Below are positions 57,691 through 64,000 of a stretch of DNA of 64,000 nt, piece by piece. The DNA comes from Nannocystis pusilla (GTDB lineage Bacteria; Myxococcota_A; Polyangia; Nannocystales; Nannocystaceae). Where the stretch lies: contig NZ_JAPNKE010000002.1 in assembly GCF_026626665.1 (NCBI RefSeq), forward strand, positions 2,481,204-2,545,203. The letters run 5' to 3'. Made by a program: the position numbers and the translations under genes. A model generated the notes under the pieces. The model was not told where the DNA came from and did no database searches. It saw only the letters and a program-made list of their open reading frames with translations. Within the stretch, counting starts at the first letter, position 1. The number at the start of each line of letters is the position of its first letter.

Positions 57691-57841
57691 ACGGCGCCGC
57701 GCGATGAGCGTGTCGCCGGTGCTCGTGGGGTGTCGTCGGGAGCCGCGGGAGGGCGGCCGAGTCGCGTTCCGATGCCATCGATGGCGCCGCGCGATGAGCG
57801 TGTCGCCGGTGCTCGTGGGGTGTCGTCGGGAGCCGCGGGAG
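57691..57841. repeat. Duplicated 60-bp segment with 90-bp period
   Basis: The stretch beginning GGCGCCGCGCGATGAGCG is repeated nearly identically at 57692 and 57782 (through GGGAGCCGCGGGAGG), 90 bp apart, both preceded by GCGTTCCGA. It lies in the 634-bp atpC-ddl spacer, where I see no gene; the open frames there are made of the repeat. Confidence 0.85.
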
Positions 57842-57900
57842 GACGAGCAAGTCGCGGCTCGCGGGGCAGACACGAGCGAGCCCCCGCAAGACCTTTCAGA

Positions 57901-57974
57901 CAGGTCTTCGGGGGCAGGTTCGTTGCGACAGGCGTGAAAGAACAGGTCCGCGGGAGCAGGTCCCGCGGGACAGG
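57901..57974. repeat. Six CAGG boxes in exact 14-nt phase
   Basis: CAGG occurs at 57901, 57915, 57929, 57943, 57957 and 57971, always 14 nt apart, with decamers such as TCTTCGGGGG and TCCCGCGGGA. It is the CCTG/CAGG version of the CATG family. It abuts the stop of the minus-strand ATP-grasp gene at 57975. Confidence 0.95.
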
Positions 57975-58964
57975 TCACTGCAGCGCGGCCGGCGAGGCCT
58001 CGACGACCGGGGCCGGGGCGCGGCGGACGCTGCGGGCGGGGGCGACGCGCTCGGGCACGTCCACGAGCCCGCGCAGGAGCTCCTGGACCAGGGCCTCGTA
58101 GCGCAGGCCGGCGGCGCGGGCGACCCGGGCGACCACGCCGGCGCGGCGCAGGTCGGGGCAGGGCTCGGCCTCGAGGATGACCTCGTTGTGGCGCGGGTGG
58201 ACCAGGATGTCGACGCGCGCGGCCCCGCGAACCAGGCCGAGCGCGCGAGTGGCGTGCTCGGCGAGGTTGCCGATGCCCTTGAGCTGGCTGCGGGTGAGGC
58301 CGGGCGGGCAGGTCATGGCGCGGATCTGCGCCAGGTCGTCGGCCTCGCGCACGACCTCCATCGCGCCCAGGACCTTGCCGTGCAGCAGCACGACCTGGAC
58401 TTCGCGGCCCAGGACCGCCCGCTCCAGCAGGAATTCGCCCTCGCCATCTGCAACCTCGGTGGCACCGGCGACGGCGTCGGCGTCGGTCAACAGGCGCACC
58501 CCGGCCGCGTGACTGCCGCGACGGGGCTTGAGGACGCAGGGCCAGCCGAGCAGGCCGAGGTCGTGACGGCTGGGGGGCTGTGCGCCGCCGAGGGCCAGCG
58601 TGGTGGGGACCGGGAGGCTGTGATAGGCCAAGATCTGGCGCGCCCGCAGCTTGTCGTAGGCGAGGCCGGTGGTCTGCGCCGAGGGGCCGACGAACGGGAT
58701 CTTGCGCAGCTCGAGCAGGGCCTGGATCCGGCCGAGCCCGCCGGCGAGGCCGTGGGCGGCGAGCAAGCAGGCGCGCAGGCGGGTCCGCCGCAGGGTGACG
58801 TCGAGCGCGTCGTCGGCGGTCAGCGAGACGGGCACGAGGCCGAGCCGGCCCAGCGCTTCCGCAAGATCGCTGCCACTTTCGCGGTCGATTTGGCTATCAT
58901 TGTCCGCGCCCACCGAGCGAGCGGTGGCGGTCGAGATCAGGACGCCGACGTTGTGCGCACGCAT
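57975..58964 (-). CDS. D-alanine-D-alanine-ligase-like ATP-grasp protein, degenerate metal site
   Basis: 329 residues from ATG 58964. The N-terminal part has AAHGLAGGLGRIQALLELRKIPFVG, matching the Ddl pattern HG..GEDG..QG.LE...IP, and the ATP-grasp core has KPRRGSHAAGV and ERAVLGREVQVVLL. Near the end the Mg-binding site, normally E-N-x-x-P-G, reads EAEPCPDLRRAG, so the second metal ligand (Asn) is changed. True Ddl makes the D-Ala-D-Ala dipeptide for cell-wall precursors. Here a related ligase activity or a non-catalytic role is possible. There are no mur or fts genes nearby, unlike the usual ddl context. Confidence 0.8.
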   Translation of the reverse strand: MRAHNVGVLISTATARSVGADNDSQIDRESGSDLAEALGRLGLVPVSLTADDALDVTLRRTRLRACLLAAHGLAGGLGRIQALLELRKIPFVGPSAQTTGLAYDKLRARQILAYHSLPVPTTLALGGAQPPSRHDLGLLGWPCVLKPRRGSHAAGVRLLTDADAVAGATEVADGEGEFLLERAVLGREVQVVLLHGKVLGAMEVVREADDLAQIRAMTCPPGLTRSQLKGIGNLAEHATRALGLVRGAARVDILVHPRHNEVILEAEPCPDLRRAGVVARVARAAGLRYEALVQELLRGLVDVPERVAPARSVRRAPAPVVEASPAALQ

Positions 58965-59053
58965 GTCGTCCGCGGCTAGCAGACTCCGACCTCGTCACGC
59001 AATCTTCTGCACAACTCTCCGTCGCCGTCGCCCGGCGCGCCGCAGTCGTACAC

Positions 59054-60783
59054 ATGACCTTCCTTGAAGCTGCGATCGAAGTCCTCCGCCACGAGCCCGA
59101 ACCACTGCACTTCTCCGAGATCGTGAAGCGAGCCGTCGATCGCAATCTGCTCTCGCACGTGGGTCGTGATCCGGTCGCAGCGATGCAGGCGAGCCTCAAC
59201 GCGGCCGTCCGCGGAGACAGCGCGCTGCTCGTGCGCAGCAAGCCGGGCTACTTCAGCTGCGCCCCGGCGCCACGCCGCCGCCCGCGGCCGAACCGCCGCC
59301 GGCCCCGGCCCCTCCGCCGGCCCCTCCACCGGCCCCTCCGCCGACCCTCGAGCTGCCCTTCGAGGCGCCGCCGCCTCCCGCGAAGAAGTCGAACGATGTC
59401 GAAGCTCTGCAGCCAAAAGTTGAAGCGAATCCGATGCTGACCGAAGACTCCCGTGACGAGGAAGAGACGAGCGAGGGCGCCGAGGAAGGGACGACCGAGG
59501 AGGGCGGCGGTCGACGCCGTCGCCGGCGGCGAGATCGATTCGGCGTCCGCGGCGAAGCTCCGGCCCCGCAACAGGTGGCGATCAAGCCGAGCCGCCGCGG
59601 GGTCGACACCGGCAAGCGCGCCGAGGTGCTGCAGCGCGTGACCCCTAACCTCGAGTTCGAGGCGCCCAAGGGCGCGGGCCTCGACGGCGTCACGGACGTG
59701 GCGGTGGTGATGGCGAACGCGATGTCGCGGCTCGCCGAGGAGCGTCCCGAGCTGCGCACCGAGCTGGAGAGCATGCAGCGTCCTCCTCCGCCGCCGCCGC
59801 CCGCGAGCCCGCCGGCGGTCGAGCACCGCAGCCTGCGGCGCCCGGGCCCGATCGGCGCCCCGCCGCCGCGGCAGCAACAGCAACAGCAGCAGACGCAGCC
59901 CCCGCCGCAAGCCGCGAGCGACGACGAGGATCGCCCGGGTCGCCGCCGTCGCCGTCGTCGCCGCCGTGGTCGCCGCAATGAGGGCGGGCTGAACGAGCTC
60001 CGCACGGTCCGCGACGAGGCCTCGGAGTCGCTGCTGCAGCAGGTCGCGCAGGTGATGACCGACGCCGGGCCGCGCTCGCTGCACATCCGCCAGATCGCCG
60101 AGACCCTCGCCGGCATGGGCGTGCTCGGCGGCGAGATCTCGGAGATCGAGCGCGCCGTGACGGCCGCGATCCTGCTCGACATCCGCCACGGCGGCCGCGC
60201 GTCGCGGTTTATCGCCCGCGGCGACGCGCGCTATCAACTGCACGCGAGCCGCGTGCCCCCGGCGGTCACCGCCGCCGAGCAGGCGCTGCACGCCGCCATC
60301 GCCGCGCTCAACAACGAGATCGCCAACGCGTTCGTGCAGTGGTTGCAGACGCTTGGGCCGCGAGGCCTCGAGGCCGTCGCACGGATCTGGCTGACCCGCG
60401 AGGGCTACCCGGTACTGGCGACGCTGCCCCCGAGCCGCGGGATCGCCAAGCTCGTGATCGGCGATGTCGAGGGCGAGCCCGACTCGGAGTCCGAGGAGGA
60501 GGAGACGAATCCGAAGCTGCTGGCGCTGATCCTGCCGCGTCGCGCGGGGATCGACGCGTCGGCGTGGGCGGGCGATCTCGAGCGGACGCAGGCGAGCGGC
60601 TGCCTGGTTTTCTGCATGGGGGACGCTCCGGCGGAGGCGCCGTGGGGCGACGCCCGAGTCGTCACGGCCAGCGAACTCGCCGCGTGGCTGCGCACCCAGG
60701 GCGTCGGCATCAGCCCGTTGCCGGTGGCGATCGGCGCGCTCGATCCGACCGTGCTCGAGTCGATCAGTGGCCTCGACACCTGA
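59054..60783 (+). CDS. Two HARE-HTH domains plus Mrr-like C-terminal domain, one frameshift
   Basis: About 576 residues from ATG 59054. The first HARE-HTH domain (about 1-68: TFLEAAIEVLRHEPEPLHFSEI) is followed by a Pro-rich linker in which one base is missing near 59265-59275; adding it joins a Pro/Ala run to PTLELPFEAPPPPAKKS and on to the stop at 60783. A region of Arg/Glu clusters and poly-Gln/Pro follows, then a second HARE-HTH (about 320-395: LHIRQIAETLAGMGVLG). The C-terminal domain (about 420-576: LEAVARIWLTREGYPVLA, ASGCLVFCMGDAP) resembles an Mrr-type restriction-endonuclease fold, but I do not see a full PD-(D/E)XK catalytic set. The lipB frame overlaps its end. Confidence 0.75.
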
Positions 60784-61450
60784 ATCACTGCGCGCCGTGT
60801 GGCTCGGCCGCATGGGCTTCGAAGAGGCGCTGGCGCTGCAGCTGGCTGCGCGCGAGCGCGTGATCGCGGGCGAGCCCGGGGTGCTGTTCCTGGTCGAGCA
60901 CCCGCCGGTGCTGACGCTGGGCCGCCGCGGCCGACGCGAGGACATCCTGTGGTCGGAGGAGCAGCGCGCGGCCGCGGGCGTGACGGTCTGCGAGGCGCCG
61001 CGCGGCGGCGAAGTGACGCTGCACGGGCCGGGGCAGCTGGTGGCCTATCCGATCGTGGCGGTGGGCCGGCGGATCCGCGAGCACATCGTGCGCCTCGGAG
61101 ACGTGGCGATCGCGGTCCTCGGCGAGCTCGGGGTCGACGGCTGCGAGTTCCGCATGGAGCACCCAGGCGTGTGGCGCGGATCCGAGAAGCTGGCGTCGAT
61201 CGGGATCCACGTGAGCCGTGGCGTGGCGGTCCAGGGGATCTCGATCAACCTCGCGGTCGACCCCGAGCTGTTCGGCGCGCTGGTGTCGTGCGGGCTGCAC
61301 GGCGTGACCGTGACCAGCGCGGTCGCGGTCGGCGGGCGAGCGACCTCCATCGAGGCGGCCGCACGCCGCTTCGCGGCCGTCTACGCGGCGCAGTTGGGCC
61401 TGCCGCTGGTCTGGGAGGGCGTGGAGGGGTATGGTAGCGATCGACGATGA
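60767..61450 (+). CDS. lipB: Octanoyl-[acyl-carrier protein]:protein N-octanoyltransferase
   Basis: 227 residues from GTG 60767 (GTG 60797 is an alternative start). LipB transfers octanoyl groups from ACP to lipoyl domains of dehydrogenases and the glycine-cleavage H protein. The active-site Lys/Cys dyad is visible: EKLASIGIHVSR (Lys) and LVSCGLHGVTVTS (Cys), with the substrate loop APRGGEVTLHGPGQLVAYP. The first codons overlap the HARE-HTH gene by 17 nt and its stop overlaps the next start (ATGA), so it is read as part of a four-gene unit. Confidence 0.95.
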   Translation: MASTPESLRAVWLGRMGFEEALALQLAARERVIAGEPGVLFLVEHPPVLTLGRRGRREDILWSEEQRAAAGVTVCEAPRGGEVTLHGPGQLVAYPIVAVGRRIREHIVRLGDVAIAVLGELGVDGCEFRMEHPGVWRGSEKLASIGIHVSRGVAVQGISINLAVDPELFGALVSCGLHGVTVTSAVAVGGRATSIEAAARRFAAVYAAQLGLPLVWEGVEGYGSDRR

Positions 61451-62316
61451 TCCGACTCCGCGCGGCGCTCGCCCTCGTCCTGTTCGCCTCGGCGTGCGGT
61501 GAATCGGACGGCGGCCGCTACCCGGTACGGCTGAGCCTGGCGCTGCCGGGGGAGGCCGCAGACCTCGAGAGCCCGGTGTCGGAGGCGTTGCAGGTCGCGT
61601 TGCGCGACAGCGCGATCTTCGCCCCGGACGGCGCGTCCGGCTCCACGGTCCACGGCGAGGCGACGCTGACCCGTGAGGCCGCCGAGGCGCCGTGGATCCT
61701 CCACGTGGGCATGGCAGTGCCCGACGACCTGCGCTCGAAGTTCGCGGTGTCGGCGATCACGAGCTCGGCCTCGGCCGGCACCGACGCGTTCCGCCCGTCA
61801 CCCGAGGCGCTGGCGGAGGCGGCGCGACGGGCGATCACGGGGCTCGAGGCGCAGTGTCGGCTGGCCCGCGGCGACGCCAGCGGGCTCGAGGTGCTGCTGT
61901 CGTCCGGCGAGCCGTCGCAGATCCTGGTGGCGCTCCGCTACGTGAGCGACCGCGAAGCGAGGGAACACGCCGGCCGGCTGTTGCCGCTCCTGCGCAGCGA
62001 GGACACACGCGTGCGCATGGCGGTGCTCGACGTCCTCGGCACGGTGGGGACTTTCGACCACGCTGCGGCGATCGTGCGCGAGGTGCATCGTCTGGACCCA
62101 GGGGCCACGCGCGAGGCCTATCGGGCCCTGGCGCGCCTCGGCGGGACCGATGCCGTCGGTTTCCTGCGATTCGCGGCGGCCAACGAGGATGATCCCGAGC
62201 TGCGCGCGGAGGCGGAGCGTGCGCTTTCATCGGCGCTGTCCGGAAAGCCGCCGAGTGCCGCGGAGGTCCCGCGTGGTGTAGATCTTCCGAAGTTAGCGCG
62301 AGGGCACCGGCAATGA
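61447..62316 (+). CDS. HEAT-repeat lipoprotein
   Basis: 289 residues from ATG 61447, coupled to lipB by ATGA. The signal ends in the lipobox FASAC. A beta-rich N-terminal part (about 25-120) precedes helical HEAT-like repeats (LVALRYVSDREAREHAGRLL, VRMAVLDVLGTVG, ATREAYRALARLGGTDAVG). HEAT arrays are curved protein-binding scaffolds; lipid anchoring puts it on a periplasmic or surface face. The stop overlaps the next gene's start (ATGA). Function otherwise unknown. Confidence 0.85.
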   Translation: MIRLRAALALVLFASACGESDGGRYPVRLSLALPGEAADLESPVSEALQVALRDSAIFAPDGASGSTVHGEATLTREAAEAPWILHVGMAVPDDLRSKFAVSAITSSASAGTDAFRPSPEALAEAARRAITGLEAQCRLARGDASGLEVLLSSGEPSQILVALRYVSDREAREHAGRLLPLLRSEDTRVRMAVLDVLGTVGTFDHAAAIVREVHRLDPGATREAYRALARLGGTDAVGFLRFAAANEDDPELRAEAERALSSALSGKPPSAAEVPRGVDLPKLARGHRQ

Positions 62317-63224
62317 CGCTCGCTCACATCCGTGCGGTCCTGATCTGTCTCACCGGCGTGCTGGCCGCGACGCCGGCCCGGGCGCAGGAGCCCTCACCAG
62401 CACCCGCACCGGCTGCAGCTTCGGCTCCCGCGCCTGCTGCTCCCGCGCCCGCTGCTCCCGAGACCGTGGCGACCCCGAGCGCGACGCCGGAGGCCGGTGT
62501 GCCGGTGCCGCCGCCGTCCGCGACGCCCCCGCCAGTCGCCCCGCCAGTCTCTGCGCCGCCGACCCCCGCGCCCTCGACCGGAGCGGCCGCGACTCCGTCG
62601 GCGCCGGGCGCCGCGCCCTCGTTCGACTGGGGCGGGCGTCAGGTCGAGCCTCTGCCGGCGCCGCCGGCCCCGGCCGATCCAGCGAAGATCCGGCGCGACT
62701 CCTGGCGCGGCCGCTTCTGGATCGCGCCGCGGCTCCTCATCACGGGACCTATCGGCGGCGACAAGCCGGCCCGGCCGACGCTGCTGACGATCGGCGGCGG
62801 CTTCGACTTCGGCGTGCGCCTCAACAACCGCCTCGGCTTCGGCATGGGCCTGTCGGGTCAGACGCACACCAGCATCCGCACGACGCTGCCCGGCACCACC
62901 GACAAGACCATCAAGAACGGCGGGATGTTCTTCTTCGACCCGGTGTTCGTCCGGGTATACTTCCTGAAGAAGCGCTTCCAGCCGCTGCTCGAGTTCGGCG
63001 TCGGCTACGCCCGCGCCAAGATGCCGCTCGGCGACGTCCTTCACGGGGCCCAGATCCGCGCCGGCCTCGGCTTCGACGCGTGGGTGTCGAGCCAGGTGAC
63101 GATCGGCTTCACGACCGTGTACCGGATGATCGCGCTCAACATGCCGAAGGACGGCATCACCCCGGCGCACTGGGAAGTCGGCCACGCGCTGCAGGGCGCG
63201 CTGCAGCTCGGACTTCACTGGTAG
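62313..63224 (+). CDS. Outer-membrane beta-barrel protein with Pro/Ala-rich N-terminus
   Basis: 303 residues from ATG 62313. Signal peptide (VLICLTGVLAATPARA) followed by an Ala/Pro repeat linker of about 95 residues, then a barrel-like domain (about 135-303) of alternating strands with typical terminal motif HALQGALQLGLHW, where the last residue is aromatic, as outer-membrane barrels end. Coupled by overlap to the HEAT lipoprotein, so the two may form an outer-membrane complex (inference). No named family. Confidence 0.85.
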   Translation: MTLAHIRAVLICLTGVLAATPARAQEPSPAPAPAAASAPAPAAPAPAAPETVATPSATPEAGVPVPPPSATPPPVAPPVSAPPTPAPSTGAAATPSAPGAAPSFDWGGRQVEPLPAPPAPADPAKIRRDSWRGRFWIAPRLLITGPIGGDKPARPTLLTIGGGFDFGVRLNNRLGFGMGLSGQTHTSIRTTLPGTTDKTIKNGGMFFFDPVFVRVYFLKKRFQPLLEFGVGYARAKMPLGDVLHGAQIRAGLGFDAWVSSQVTIGFTTVYRMIALNMPKDGITPAHWEVGHALQGALQLGLHW

Positions 63225-63268
63225 CCCGGGAGCCTGGCTGCGGCGGTCCTCGCCAGCGGCTCCGGGGC
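63224..63268. terminator. Hairpin between convergent genes
   Basis: GCCCGGGAGCC (63224-63234) pairs with GGCTCCGGGGC (63258-63268) with one mismatch, with an inner TGGC/GCCA extension. It lies just after the outer-membrane gene and before the convergent HvfC-like gene. Confidence 0.55.
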
Positions 63269-63298
63269 GCGGACGAACGACGGCGCCTCTGCAAAAAT

Positions 63299-64000
<702 letters not shown>

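Noticed and set aside
57975..58964. Assignment as canonical ddl (D-Ala-D-Ala ligase)
   Set aside because: The metal-binding ENxxPG motif is altered and cell-wall context is missing, so I left the symbol empty.

Overview
The window looks like a chromosomal segment of a high-GC myxobacterium (Myxococcota), most like the Nannocystis/Plesiocystis side of the group. This is an inference from content, because no rRNA gene is present. The evidence is the abundance of lipoproteins with Thr/Ser/Gly-rich linkers, a eukaryote-type Ser/Thr kinase, two FHA-linked sigma-54 activators and five FHA proteins in all, an infC gene that starts with ATC, and very high G+C at third codon positions.

Layout. 1-6328 (minus strand) is a tightly coupled signalling operon: Ser/Thr kinase, PEGA-like protein, TPR/membrane protein, FHA-GAF-sigma54 activator and two secreted lipoproteins. 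6578-8422 is a long-chain acyl-CoA synthetase. 8550-8624 is tRNA-Val(GAC). 8711-15955 is the translation cluster thrS-infC-rpmI-rplT-pheS-pheT. 16278-18575 is tex. 18626-28493 holds mostly envelope genes (three lipoproteins, one of them an M1-type peptidase, a TPR lipoprotein and an OmpP1/FadL-type porin). 28626-35437 holds an RHH-FHA protein, recG, a membrane protein with glucokinase, and a secreted protein. 36011-36847 is a peroxiredoxin carrying a histone-H1-like tail. 37435-44398 holds a lipoprotein, a CcmH-like protein, an FHA-pseudo-CpaF protein, a TerB-like protein, a choice-of-anchor-L lipoprotein and a second FHA-sigma54 activator. 45525-48996 is sdhCAB (minus strand). 49345-50343 is a double-FHA protein. 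50883-57340 is the ATP synthase operon atpF'-F-H-A-G-D-C. 57975-64000 holds a Ddl-like ATP-grasp protein, a HARE-HTH/Mrr-like protein, lipB, a HEAT lipoprotein, an outer-membrane protein and an HvfC-like protein that runs off the window.

Two features cut across the whole window. First, 14 genes, including essential thrS, pheT and an ATP synthase b subunit, carry 17 apparent single-base frameshifts, nearly all in G/C runs. The simplest reading is uncorrected sequencing error, so I annotate these as intact genes with shifts. Second, many gene ends and spacers carry arrays of a 14-bp self-complementary unit (consensus CATGTCCNNGAGGA, with CCTG/CAGG variants). In these arrays CATG or its variants recur in exact 14-nt phase. 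A large composite array of the same motif fills 33.66-34.40 kb. I recognise no named repeat family here, and it is the most unusual signal in the window.
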